64,000 nucleotides of DNA from positions 48,978,501 to 49,042,500 of the forward strand of contig NC_077240.1 of NCBI RefSeq assembly GCF_947179165.1, read 5' to 3'. How positions within the stretch are numbered: position 1 is the first letter of the stretch; each line of letters begins with the position of its first letter. The notes beneath the pieces were generated by a model. It was not told the origin of the DNA, made no database searches, and worked only from the letters and a program-made list of their open reading frames with translations. Made by a program: the position numbers and the translations under genes. This stretch comes from Solanum dulcamara. Taxonomy: Eukaryota > Streptophyta > Magnoliopsida > Solanales > Solanaceae. This document shows positions 33,763 through 45,424 of this stretch, in pieces.

Positions 33763-36259
33763 TGTAAGACCCCAAAAGTTGGAAAGTCAGAAAACATAAT
33801 GTAAGGATGAAATCTCAGAAAACTTTTGCACCAGTTGAGGTTCATGAGGCCTATCATAGGCCGTATTCAGCACCACAATCCATGGAAAGGAGTTGTGGAA
33901 GTGACAGAGAATGAAGGTGAGTTCAAGAGAGGACCACGACCGCGTTCATGACCAGTAGTCATGGTCACGGACTGTCAAGAGTCCTCATCCAAGCTTGACT
34001 AAGGCAATCTTCACGTACCACCCCACACCCCGTGGAGCTCTACACGGACAGTGAAGATGGTCCATCCAGGGGTCCATTCAGTTTTTATCTTAGGGGTGTT
34101 AAGGTCAATTCTTTAGAGTGGGAATAGATTTGAAGATGTTTTAAGATCACATGAATCATTTAGCAAGAAGTTGAGTTGAAACCTTACTTACTGATTAAGT
34201 TTTGATATAATATTTTACATGGGTCAACTTTAAACAATCATAACTCCTAGAATATAAAGAATTAGGTGTCCCATGACCTATCAAATTAAATATCTTTGAG
34301 TCCTCTTTTCAACACCACTAAGTTGGCCTCATTTAGAGTTCAAAGTAAAAAGTGATGCCCGTTTTAGTGAAGCTTTGTTAGGCAGTTGCATGTTCACGAC
34401 TGCCACTATAGACCGTGAATACCTTCATGGGTCGTGAAGGCTTCCATAAAGGATTTCCGCAACAATTTTTCAGCATCTTCCTGCATACGTCCCAAGGTTA
34501 TTTTGTTTTTTTCTAAAGCTTTTTAATCCTATTCTAAGTTATTTTTGTGTGTTTTGAAGGAATATATCATCTCACTAACTATTTTTCCTCTCATTATCAT
34601 GAATCTAAACGTTCAAATATTTAGAAATTTTCTCAAAACTAACATAACGTTCCTCTTCTGTAGCAAGAACCCTAAAGCTTTCAAGTCAAAAAAATCAAGA
34701 ATCAAGAGAAGTCTTCTATCCAAGGTTTTCCCAAGGTCTTCTTCCCAAATCAAGCTAGAGTTTCAAGAACTCAAGTTTCCATTTCAGTTTCAAGGCTAGA
34801 ATTCATTAGGGTATATGGGTATTCATCCTTGGAACGTTTCACCAATAGAGTCCTAATTTTCTGCTCAAATTCTCTTATGAATTCTTCTTCTAAAAGCCTT
34901 AGTTTCATGAGATTTCATCGGGTCTTCTTAGTTATGGTTTATTTTATAATTATTGATCAATTATGCATAATTCACATTATATTGTATGATTTCAAGTTAA
35001 AATTCAATGACCCATGTTATATGTTGTTCTCAAAGTATGTTTTTAATGAATTATGGTCATGAATTTCAAAGGATTTCAATGAATGTTTTATGAATGTTTA
35101 TCAAGGATTATGAATAACTCATGAAAGTTAAGAATGATATTTTCAATGATGTTTCAAGCAAGTGACCATGAATTATGAAAGGTTTTCCCATGATATGAAA
35201 GAAATCATGATTTAAATGCCGTTAGTATAGGCGAGAATCTATATGAATTATGTTATGATCATGATGTGTTGGAAGATCTATTCGTATAATTTTTAAATAT
35301 TTATGATGAACTTGGTATTACTAGATTTTTACCATCTTCAAATCCTATGATATATTATGTATGATATTTCGTTGAGGGTTGACCTAGCACCAAGTGGACC
35401 TTAGGATAAGAGGCTCACACGTTAGTAGAGGAATGAGACTGTTAGTAGAAATCCTATTGTTACATAACTACGTGCCATCGTAGGAAGGAGGATCACCCAT
35501 TAGTCGAGGCTTGATTCCTTAGAAAGGGTCACCTGATAGTTGATGCTTGATTCTTTAGTAGCTTAGTGGATCCACTTAGGTATGAAAGTTCTTACCTTTG
35601 AAAGTTTGGACCCTCTCTTTTTAGTGTGGGAGGTAAATAATAGACTTCATGTTATAGCTCACATGGTTTATGTTGGTTAACGGTATCTGTCATAAAAGGT
35701 TTACGTAAAGGTATAAAGTTCTTCTGATGATGATATTTTGATGTATTGACCAATGATTATGATGTTTTAATATCTTCATGGTTTTACTCATATTTCAAGA
35801 TATTGGTCTTGTATCTCCTGATTCATATTGATTATGTCCTATTTTCATTGTTCATGCATACTTCTCCCATACTTATAACATTCCATATACTAACACATAT
35901 TGTTTTACCGACATTGTATCATAATGCAGGGTTCGGATCATGCTCACCCTCCCTTTCGTAGCTAGAGCTTAGTACAGTTGTTCTTATGGTGATTCCTCAT
36001 GCTTCGAGTATAAGATACTTAGTTCTCATTGCATTATTTGACTATTTCATTTCTCTTATGTTGTCATGGGTGAGCTAGGAGCTTCTATTATGCCCCATCT
36101 AGTTTGTAGAAGCATGTTAGATGTTCATGGAGTCTATATTGTCACATCCTTTGATGTTGTTTCTCCTTTATTGAGATTATTCCTATTGAGACTTTACTTC
36201 TGCTTTCTTGATTTAGCCTTATTGCTTTAAATACCTTATGAATGCTTACGTATGATATG
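33763..36259 (+). repeat. Solo LTR (family C), left piece, target duplication TCACT/TCACC
   Basis: It starts TGTAAGACCCCAAAAG right after TCACT (33758-33762). Its right piece is 44261-44335, ending GGGTTATGATA, followed by TCACC (44336-44340). The two pieces join as one LTR of about 2.57 kb once the Tat-like element and one ATATG copy are subtracted. U3 (about 33890-34090 and 34380-34440) carries degenerate CACGG/CATGG dyad words. Short open frames inside (for example 34545-34799) are not protein-like. Confidence 0.88.
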
Positions 36260-37122
36260 TGATTATGCTCAATATACCTCTAGAAAGAAATATAGACGAT
36301 CGTTTATCCCTTCTTTTAAAGTCAAACTCTCTGAATTTCTGTTGTGATAATCTTTTCCTAATCATTACCTCCATCTTGGGCAAGCAATGAATATGGAAAG
36401 GTTCTTAGTGCATGAACTCACTAAAAAAGATTTTTAAATGAAGAAATCACAATACATGCAAAAACAAATCACGAAAATAAATCCTACATTTGCCTATCTA
36501 GTTATGTCATCATGGTTCCCACAGCCAGTAATGAGCACCACGGTTCATGATGGTGCTTCGTGTTCCTTAACTTGAAATTTATGGAAGGAAACCCCATCAT
36601 GTCCAGTGGTGAGCACCACGACTCATGGTGGTTCTTCTTGGAGTGTGCCTTAGCCAAACTCTTGGCTTTTTCTCCTGGGAGCCTTCTTCACAACGTGAGG
36701 GCCCTTTTTCATAGGCAGTAGTGTGCATCAGGGACCTTGTAGGGTATCATGGTGTACACCCTTGGTACAAGCATGCTGATTTAGTCTCCAAACATCCAAG
36801 CCAAGGTCCTTCAATGCACAGTGAAGTTCGTTCTTTGATTTCTCCTTACAAGTTGTCCCGAATTCTCAACGAAACCAAGTGATTAAGCACCTCTTGTGAA
36901 ATTTTGCTTTCCTTGTTCTCTCTCCTCAACACCATTATTACACCTTAGTCCTAACTAAGTCAAATTACCTCATAAACCAATCTAAACATCCTCAACTCAA
37001 GTGCACTTCAATTTCTCTAAAAACTAAATAAAAGCACATATCAAACTAATAAAACATTTTTGAGAACTTACAATAACTCTATGTTTTAGGCGTCGTAAGT
37101 GTCTTCTTTTGGAAACACATCA
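36260..37122 (-). repeat. Tat-like 3' LTR, internally deleted (863 bp)
   Basis: It aligns with the right LTR but lacks two blocks of it, roughly 42588-43037 and 43265-43645, which explains 863 versus 1705 bp. It keeps GGTGAGCACCACG-type words at 36531-36557 and 36607-36631. Confidence 0.85.
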
Positions 37123-37836
37123 ACACCCTCAACATAGAATTGTTGCTTGTACTCAAGAAATAATACAACATAAAACTAAAGGAAGTGCAACTACAAACAA
37201 CTCATAGAAATATATAGCATCCCTACAACATAAATCTCATGCCCAACTTCACTTATGCAATGCACTCATGCTCTAACCAAATCGCAAGGATTACTTCATA
37301 GCATCAAACTATTCATATCTAACCAAATCAATGTAAACAGTCATATACTAATCAATATAGAAACCAAACAACACAATCACAGTGCCCTCACCACAAAGAA
37401 GTCTCTCACACAGTGTATAAAGGATAGACAAAGACCGGAACAAAACTACTTGCACTCTCAAAAGAAGTTCAAACAATGCAAAAGTAAAGACCATAGGCTT
37501 GCCCTTATTTTCAACACTTCAACTCTTGAATAACCTTTTTAGGATCAAAATAAAACTTTTTAGGCTTGTAACGTAGGCTCGGGCTTAGGTAGGATATATT
37601 TAGGATAAAAATGATTACTTTTCCCCTCCAAACGCTACTTTGGCTTAGCTACTAGTTTTTAGCCCCCCAAACTCTTGTTGTTCCCTTATTTTCTCATTCT
37701 TTCTTCTTGGGAGTAGTTTTTACTTTTGTTCAGTCTTACTTATTTTTCTTTACTTGTGCCACAACCCATGCTTTTCTTTTCTTTTCATCCCACTATTTTT
37801 TTCATACCCTAAGTTTTTTGCTTTTCCTTATAGTAT
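37123..37836 (-). other. Tat-like element internal non-coding sequence
   Basis: AT-rich sequence between the 3' LTR and the nested solo LTR; the polypurine-like GAGGGTGT (minus strand) abuts the LTR. The open frames here (37255-37533, 37707-37943) are low-complexity and not recognised. Confidence 0.6.
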
Positions 37837-37841
37837 CCACC

Positions 37842-40098
37842 TGTCACGACCCAAGCCTAGGGCCTAGATGTGACACGACGAATAAGACATCTGGAGTTAC
37901 CTCACCCAAGCCTCTTAACATTCATTTAGCATTTTATAGGTAATGACATTCAATAAGAAGCGAAAAAAAGGATAATGGGACTAAGGGAAACAACATAGAA
38001 TAGGAGTCAATACCAAACTTAAAACATCATACATTTATGTCCAAGCATACCTCTACTAAAAGACATAGCAGGGGCTAAGACATGTACCTAGACCACCCTC
38101 GTAATAAATGGAAATAAGTGCTATGAAAGGTAACAAAAGTCTTTATATAATGTAATCTAGAAAATAAAAGGATGTTGTTCCTCAAACATGGGAACTCACC
38201 AGTAAAGTAGCCTTCAACGTAATCAACTATCTACGTGGAGGTGAATATAGAGCAACGCTGGTTCCTACATGGTGATATCATGTAGGCAAAAAAGTATGCA
38301 TTAGTACTTTAAATGTACTAAGTATGAAGGCATGCATTAACATTGATATAACATTAGAACATCAACATAGTATAGAATATAGTGCAATGCATGTATGATC
38401 AATCAAGTAAATAACATTTGAAGAGTTCATTTATGGGAAGATGACTATAACCAAAATTTAAGACCATGCGAGCTATTACATGAAATCCAACATAACCACC
38501 TACGTTGGCATAGAGAGACTACTTTCCTGGTAGAAATTCGTCAACTTTATTCATTTCTTTAATATTTAGGGCTATTTGTGAATCTAATAGCTTAGCCTAC
38601 AAGAGCTCATATGTTGACACATAGTTCAAGAATCTAGAGGTTGATACTAGGATTTTCTTACCAAACCCCACCTCAAGCATCATTCGGTGCTAAGTCAAAT
38701 CCCATGGAATAGTTCATATAGCATAAGAACATAATCATTTACATAGCTTTAGATCATCGAAACATCATTCAATAGAATAGCTTATTAAAACCTTTCTTTG
38801 ATTTACACAAGTGAGAGTTGGCTTTTACAAGTGGAATGCATCATTTCATAATCATTTCATAATTCTTTCATTTTATAAGACTCCTTTTTATCATAAATAT
38901 TTTCTCCTATAAACATTCATTTTGGAGTCAAAGCTTTCAATTCAAACTTCATTGAAATATAGTGAAACTAGGTGGGTTCTATTCAATCAACTTTTAAACC
39001 ATTTATATCAATGCTAGCATGCATGGTTGTAATAGAATGTATCACTTAAGACATCTTTAAAATAACCCAACAATACACTTTAAAACCCTTTTCATGCCTT
39101 TATATAAGAGCTTTTGAAAAATCAATCATTCCATGAATAAAGAGCCATTATAAGCTAAGATAGATAAATAAACTTCAAATATTCGATAATCCATACATTT
39201 GAAATCATAATATGAAAATCCATAAAATTCACCATTTGAAGTTTAGTTTCTAAATTTAGAAAATACTTGGGCTCCATGGGTGGACGAACCCATGAATGAG
39301 ACCCACATACCTTAGGGAAATAAATCCCTAATGCAAGCTTTGAAAATAGAGGCTTGGAGATCTTGGAATAAAACCCTAGCTTTTCTTGGTGAAGAAGAAG
39401 GATCTTGAGATGTTGAAGGGCTTTGTGTCTTAGGTCTTGAGTGAGAATAATGAGTTGAGAAAGGCTTTGGGTCATTTAGATAGGTTATATTCAGTCCCCA
39501 AAATGACCTCAATTTGCTAATAAAACATATAAAAAGACCAAAATACCCTTCTTAAAATTTGTTAGACTGGGGCTTCACGGAGGACCCATCACGATCTGTG
39601 ATCATTACCACAGCCTGTGGTGGTGTTCCGTGATAACTGACTTAGAGGATAAATCTTGGGGTTTACAGGGAAAGTCTCAGTACTTTCTCCACGGATGCCT
39701 TCACGATTCATGAAAGGCATCAAATTATGTGAACCATGGTCGTGGTGCAGGAACTACAGGAGTGCCTATAGGAGTGACCTCCAAGAATACACCACGGTCT
39801 ATGAAGAGCTACACGACCCATGGTGGTGAATCATGGTCCCTGCCTTAGAAAGTTTTCTATGGGCCTTAGGGGAAGGGTCACTACGGAGGGCACTATGGTC
39901 TGTGGTCCCTCATCGTGGTCCATTTCGTGTAGGATTAGGTTTCAGAACCACCACTATGGTGGCTTACCACGAGGCATGGTGCGTACCATGGCCCGTGATG
40001 GCCTTCATGGTCATCACCTAATGCCAGTTTCTGCATTTTTTCCTAGGATTTCATCTTTGTTCCTCATTTTTGGACTTTCCAACTTTTGGGGTCTTACA
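37842..40098 (-). repeat. Solo LTR (family C), minus strand, CCACC target duplication
   Basis: 2257 bp. On the plus strand it starts TGTCACGACCC and ends GGGGTCTTACA. CCACC is at 37837-37841 and 40099-40103. The double stem-loop is present inverted (38265-38321). The U3 region (about 39590-40010) is rich in CCACGG and CCATGG dyad words. This is the innermost level of the nest. Confidence 0.9.
38265..38321 (-). promoter_or_regulatory. Double stem-loop in minus-strand family C LTR
   Basis: CTACATG/CATGTAG at 38265-38285 and TTAGTAC/GTACTAA at 38301-38321, perfect arms, reverse order as expected for the minus strand. Confidence 0.65.
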
Positions 40099-41423
40099 CC
40101 ACCCTCAACTTAGGCTTTTGGCCTGAGTTGAATTACACAATCTCCTAAGAGGGACTGGGGCCAAGATAAAGGTTCACACGTTGATTCTCCTTATAGTATC
40201 CACCCACAATTTAGGCTTTAAGCCTAAGTTGAGGTAAGGTGCACATTGTCCTTGAAGGGACTAGGGAAAAAATTAGGATTCACAGACAGAAAGGGAAGGT
40301 GAATTGTGTTTAATCAAACAAAAGGTCTATTAAAGCTCAAACTTTTTGTTTCAAAGTGTACAATTTCATTTGGTTGGTTAAATTTAGACTAAGCGACTTA
40401 TTATCAACAAAGGACTATGATGTTATCCTAATCCAACTATCCAATTATTTCAGTGAGACTAACCAGGCAAGTTCTAGCTTATAAATGCATTAATTAAAAC
40501 TACACAAATTTAGTTCACACACACATGACACTGATCTTATGCTATTTAGTACTAATCAACACAATAATAACCAGTATTTGACCAACAAAACACTATGTAC
40601 AATGTTACAAAGATCCCATAAAATTAGTTATCACTGTTGAGATACAATCACACAATTATTTAGAAATTCTTGAATAGGGGCCATATTTTTCTTTCACGGT
40701 TTACTACAAACTCCGGCAGACATTTGTATTCACCCAAACAACCTAAACATGCCAGTTCTACTATATAATACACCTTCAGAGAAAGGAAACATTAAAAGAA
40801 AAACTTTAAAGGGTTTTAGGATGCCACACTTCCCACCATAATTTGTGCATTGTCCCCAATGCTCTTAAAAACTACAAAGTTTAACACAAGGGAAATGATC
40901 GTACCTGTGATGCCCTAGGCATCAGTAGTAGGTTACTTGAGTACTCAAACGTCATTAAGTATCTATATGGGTTACCTCCCATGAAGAGATTGGTTTAGTT
41001 TCACTGTACGACATCCTTGAATTGTACTATTTTTCCATAGATTCTGAATAGTCTCACTAGAAAGTGCACCATTCTTCCTTTGATTTACTATGGCTGATAA
41101 TTTCCCCATATACTACTCCAATTGCTTGATAGAGGTTCAGTGTGAATCTACCACTTGGGTCTTTTTGGACATGTCGTTCTTTAGGTCTTTGAAACCAGCT
41201 TTCGTAGATTTAGTTTTTTGTAATAGTTTGTTCAGTATCACTTCCTTCCTTGAGTTACTTGATCCAGCTCCAGCTCTATCTCTATTTCCAAGATACACAT
41301 AAAGGACACTTCGATTTTTTTTTTATGATCCTTGTTGTTCTAGTTACCTTTATTGCGGTGTTCAACCCTATCATAGTATCCATCCTTTTGAAAGCTCTGA
41401 CCTTAATTTCCAGAGCTGTAAGT
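40099..41423 (-). other. Tat-like element region between gag and the nested LTR
   Basis: At 40099-40290 two imperfect units of about 100 bp each begin CCACC and contain a dyad made from TTAGGC and GCCTAA/GCCTGA. Further right (about 40850-40910) the minus strand reads GCATTGGGGACAATGCACAA, a word I associate with the 3' untranslated region of Tat/Athila-type elements. 41000-41423 looks like the decayed C-terminal part of gag. No RT, RNase H or integrase motif was found in any frame. Confidence 0.6.
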
Positions 41424-42431
41424 CTAGAAACCCCCCTGTTTGTTTGTGTACTTTTCCTTTTCATCACCGGGTAGGTCATCATAGAGATCTGTAGTATCAA
41501 TAGCTTTTACCTTTTCAAGATCTCCATCTAACAAATGCTTGGTCAATAAATCCAGCTGAGTCTGCATGTGATCCATGTCTTGGTCACGCTCTTCTTCTTT
41601 TTGCCTTTGATCTATTAACATCTCAAAGATAAACCCTAAAGAGTCTGAATCTATAGTATACCAAGCCCTATTGTACTTTACAAGCTGATCCAAGATTGTT
41701 GTCGGTTCGTGGAATGTCTTAGCAATAAATGAACCTCCACAAGCAACGTTTATGACCGATTTTGTCACAAAGTTGCTAGACCTATAAAATAACTCCTTCA
41801 AGTGTTCATCAGTCAGGTTGGTATTTCAACACTACTTTAGATTTTGCTTGAATCTCTCCCAAGTCTCGTGCACTACTTCGGTAGGTAACTACTTGTGAGA
41901 CCCTATCTCATTCTTGAGTTATATCTTCTTATATGGTGGGAAGAATCTCTCCAGAAATTCTTCCCGCAGCTCCCTCCAGGTGGTGATAGAGTCTTGAGGA
42001 AGCTCATTCAGCCACTTCATTGCTGCTCCAGACAGAGACAATAGAAATAAACGCAGTCGCACAACTTATTGGCTAACCTCAGGAATTTCAGATGGCTTGT
42101 AGGTGGCAATAAAGTTCATCAAGTGTTGTATGACATCATCACTTACTGCTCCAGTAAATAGTCCTTTTAGGTTCAATATTTACAGCATGGTGCTAGTGAT
42201 AGTGAAATTTATGCCTTGAGGTAGTGGTGGGAGGACTATAGCTCCAGTAGCTGCTATGCCATCTGTATAAGCTTCATCATCCACTAGGGGATCATCCTTG
42301 ACTTGATTTTCCTAAATATCTCCCAACCTTTGCGCTTCATGCTCTTATGCATTCATTTTTCGAAGGGACTTTTGTAGTTTAGGATTATAGGGAAAGAGTG
42401 GTTTACCCGTACTGTGAGTGTTTGACATGCA
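41424..42431 (-). pseudogene. gag: Tat/Athila-like gag
   Basis: On the minus strand a start near 42431 (MSNTHSTGKPLFPYNP) leads, with stops, through LVDDEAYTDGIA, GINFTITSTML and GLFTGAVSDDVIQHLMNFI to the retrotransposon gag core: LFLLSLSGAAMKWLNELP, TWRELREEFLERFFPPYKK and ETWERFKQNLK. It then enters an open stretch at 41801-41424 (MKELFYRSSNFVTKSVINVACGG is the landmark; only the part up to 20 residues, MKELFYRSSNFV, is needed) with a charged, coiled-coil-like C-terminus (DQRQKEEERDQDMDH). This gag type differs clearly from those of D and G. In-frame stops fall at Gln and Trp-like codons. The protein would form virus-like particles; it may once have been mobilised by a partner element supplying pol. 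Confidence 0.85.
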
Positions 42432-42530
42432 CTATCTGTTCCCTTCAAAATAAAAAAGAAACCAAAAATAAATTAGGAAATAGAACTACAAATTGAACAA
42501 GAAACTAATAGACTATTTTAAAGATGTATT

Positions 42531-42550
42531 TCCCGGCAACGACGCTATTT
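42531..42550 (-). promoter_or_regulatory. Tat-like primer binding site
   Basis: The minus strand reads AGCGTCGTTGCCGGGA next to the LTR end, close to the TGGCGCCGTTGCCGGGGA site typical of Tat/Athila-type plant elements and unlike the initiator-Met site of the other elements here. Confidence 0.85.
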
Positions 42551-44255
42551 TGATAACGCTCAATTATACTTCTCAAAAGAAATATAGATGGTTTTTAGTA
42601 GTATATTTTAACCAACAAAGAGTCGGGGTCGATCTCACAGGGAATAGGTTGAAACAAGACTATCAGCTATCACTTATTCAGTTGTAGTTGCTATTTCTCA
42701 AAAATAAAAGTGCGTAAAGTAAAAGTTGGGGTTTTAGTTTTGATTTAAGAACAAAAGACAATGTAATAAAAAGTAAACAAGATTAAGCTTGTAAAAAATA
42801 TGAAGACTAGACTAGGGTTATGTTCCTTCTGACTTATAACTCAATAGACAACTCGTATTCATGGTATCGATCAATGTATTATTTGCAAAATCTATCGAGT
42901 TAGGTGACATCTAATTCACCTCCCGTTCTTTCTTAGATGTATCTCATTCATCTTTTCCAGGTATTAGAATGTATGCTTTAATAACCCTCACCCTAGATTT
43001 CAGAGTACTATCTCCTCCCGATCTCAAGTAACTTAGACAAAGTTTATCCCTTCTTTCAAAGTCAGACTCTCCGAATTTCTGTTGTGTTTATCTTTTCCTA
43101 ATCGTTACCTCCATCCTAGGAAATAAATGAATATGAGCAAGTTATTAATGAGTGCACTCACTAATAAAGACTTTTGAATGAACAAATCACAATACATGCA
43201 AAAACAAATCACAAAAATCAATTCTATATTTTCCTATCTAGTTATGCCATCATGGTTCCCACAACCCTAGTTGTGGGATTAGATATGCATAATTATAAGT
43301 AAAGAAACAAGAATTTATGTATAACTCATGAAAGAATACATACAAAGATATAGAAAATCGACAAAACAACCAAACAATTGAAACAAGCAATCAAAACTTG
43401 ATTTATGACGTCCGTACTAGCGAAGAAACAAGTTGTCGTGGGTGTTCTTGTGCTACTGTTCAGAAGCTTTTGATGAAGGTATCAAATCTCTAAATTATAG
43501 TCTAGGTCTAGTATTTTAGGCATCAAACAGTAGGAATAACGTAGGAAAAGTATACCCTAAAAATATAACAAAGGAGGGTATTTATATAAGTTAAAATCTA
43601 CTCCTAAACAAATTAGAAAAACAAAGTTCGCTTGACTGTGGGTTGCACTGGATGGGCACCACCATGGATAGTGGTGAGAAACACAGCTTGTAGTGGTGCT
43701 TCATGGTTCTTTAATTGGGATTTGATGGAAGGAAAACCCACCATGGCACACACCACGGCTAGTGGTGAGGACCACAGCTCGTGGTGGTGCTCCTTTGTGT
43801 GTGTCTTAGCCAAATTGTTGGCTGTTTCTCCTTGGAACCTTATTCACAATTAGAGGGCCCTTCTTCATGGGTAGTGGTGCACTTGAAGGGTCTAATGGTG
43901 TACACTTGGTCCAAATATGCTGATTTAGTCTCCAAACATCCAAGCCAAGGTCCTTCAATGCACAGTGAAGTTTGTTATTTGATTTCTCCTTTCAAGTCGT
44001 CCCAAAACCTCAATGAAACTAAGTGATTGAACATATCTTGTGAAATTTGGTTTCCTTGTGCGCTCTTATCAATACCATGATTCAACATTACTCCAAACTA
44101 AGTCAAATTTCCTCATAAACTAATCCAAACATCCTCAACTCAAGCGCACTTCAATTTCTCTGAAAACTAAATAAAAGCGCATATTAAACTAACAAAATGC
44201 ACTTGAGAACTTACAATAAATCTCATTCCAAATGTCATCTTTTGGATATACATCA
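42551..44255 (-). repeat. Tat-like 5' LTR (1705 bp)
   Basis: On the plus strand it starts TGATAACGCTCAATTA and ends GATATACATCA, followed by ATATG. It contains two blocks missing from the left copy and an array of dyad words (43645-43800) such as ACCACGG...GTGGTGAGGACCACAG, resembling those of family C LTRs. Open frames here, on both strands, arise from that array. Confidence 0.88.
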
Positions 44256-44260
44256 ATATG

Positions 44261-44335
44261 CTAAGAGGCTTGGTTGGAGTTCTTTAGGATATTGATCGTC
44301 GTGTCACACCTAGGGCCTAGCTTGGGTTATGATAT
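44261..44335 (+). repeat. Solo LTR (family C), right piece
   Basis: CTAAGAGGCTTGG...CTAGGGCCTAGCTTGGGTTATGATA is the last 75 bp of a family C LTR (compare 29395-29473). Terminal TGACA has decayed to TGATA. TCACC follows at 44336-44340. Confidence 0.9.
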
Positions 44336-44340
44336 CACCT

Positions 44341-45179
44341 CTCAGTTTTGGAGATATTTCCAAAAGGGTCTTGGTACTCAAGTCAAGCTTAGTATAATGT
44401 TTCACCCACAAACAGATGGTAAGGATGAGCGTACCATTTAGACCTTAGAGGATATGTTGAGAGCCTATAATATTGACTTTAAAGGTAATTAGAATGATCA
44501 CTTGTTATTGATAGATTTTCCTATAGTAACAATTATCATTCCAACATTCAGATGACTCCATTTGAGGCCTTTTATAGTGGGATGGTGTAGGTCATCTATT
44601 AGTCGGTTTGAAGTTGGTGAAGTTGCCTTGATAGGACCCGAGTTGGTGTATGAGGCTATAGAGAAGGTTAGATTGATTAGACAAACCTTTAAGAATGACC
44701 AGAGTCGACAGAAGTCCTATTCAAATATGAGGAGAAAAGAACTTAAATTTGAGGTTAGGGTTTACTTGAAAATTTTGCCCATAAAAGGTGTGATCCACTT
44801 TGGAAAGAAAGGGAAGCTTAATCCTCACTATGTAGGCCTATATCAGATTTTGAAGTGGATCGACAAGGTGGCTTATGAGTTAGATTTGCCTTCTTATTTG
44901 GTATCGGTGCATCAGGTTTTTCATCTTTCTTTGTTGAGGATTTTTGTTGGTGTTCCTAGCACTATCGTTTCTTTGGACATAATTGGTATGAAGGAAAGTC
45001 TTTCATATGGGGAAGTTCAGGTTGAGATCCTAGATCAGCAAGTTCAAAAGTTGAGGAACAAGGATGTAGCTTCTGTTAAGGTATTATGAAAGAACCAAGA
45101 AGAGGAAGGTGCTACATGGGAAGCCAAAGCCGATATGATGTCACAATATCCTTATCTCTTTCCATCCATTCCTAGTTGA
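44341..45179 (+). pseudogene. pol: Element E integrase C-terminal half and chromodomain-like tail
   Basis: It resumes the core with SQFWRYFQKGLGTQVKLS and FHPQTDGKDERTI, keeping the catalytic Glu. After frame changes a 175-codon open stretch (44562-45089) covers GEVALIGPELVYEAIEKV, RRKELKFEV, KGKLNPHYVGLYQILK and VHQVFHLSLL to VASVKVL, where TGA replaces the Trp codon. The end reads GATWEAKADM and YPYLF, the chromodomain-like signature. It is the second half of the integrase cut at 33757. Confidence 0.9.
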
Positions 45180-45390
45180 GTTTTTGAGTTCCTTTATGAT
45201 CCACTCAGCCCAAAACCATGTGTTTTAGTCATTCTCATATTTTCATATGCATTCTTGTTCACGTAACGAGTTTTAAAGTCACGTTTTAGCTTGAGATTGA
45301 ATATTTTATGTTTATGTATTTTTGAGATGTTTTGCATTCATTTTGGGATGCTCTGTCTCTTTCCTATTCCATTCATGCTAGTTTGGATCT

Positions 45391-45421
45391 CATTCGAGGA
45401 CGAATGTTCCTAAGGAGGAGA
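45391..45421 (+). promoter_or_regulatory. Element E stem-loop and polypurine tract
   Basis: CATTCG-AGGA-CGAATG (arms 6 bp) is followed by TTCC and the purine run TAAGGAGGAGA, abutting the LTR. Confidence 0.85.
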
Positions 45422-45424
45422 TAT

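Larger units (their letters stand above)
36260..44255 (-). mobile_element. Gag-only Tat/Athila-like retrotransposon, minus strand, with nested solo LTR
   Basis: The LTR pair is 36260-37122 and 42551-44255 with matching ends (TGATTATGCTC/TGATAACGCTC on one side and ACATCA on the other), flanked by ATATG at 36255-36259 and 44256-44260. The PBS word TTGCCGGGA-type lies next to the right LTR, followed on the minus strand by a gag about 1 kb long. No protease, RT or integrase is seen between gag and the 3' LTR, so it is non-autonomous or heavily deleted. A family C solo LTR (37842-40098) interrupts it. Confidence 0.88.

Noticed and set aside
34545..35961. Several 70-80 codon open frames
   Set aside because: They lie inside a family C LTR in low-complexity AT-rich sequence, are not shared by sister LTRs as proteins, and show no motif.
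39820..40113. 97-codon frame on the plus strand
   Set aside because: It sits within the U3 dyad array of a minus-strand solo LTR; composition-driven, no homologue recognised.
43613..44026. Overlapping frames of 66-81 codons on both strands
   Set aside because: They come from the CACGG/CATGG dyad array in the Tat-like LTR, where self-complementary words open frames on both strands.
44562..45089. 175-codon open frame as an independent gene
   Set aside because: It contains the integrase tail motifs (GKLNPHYVG, FHLSLL) and is simply the least damaged part of element E pol.
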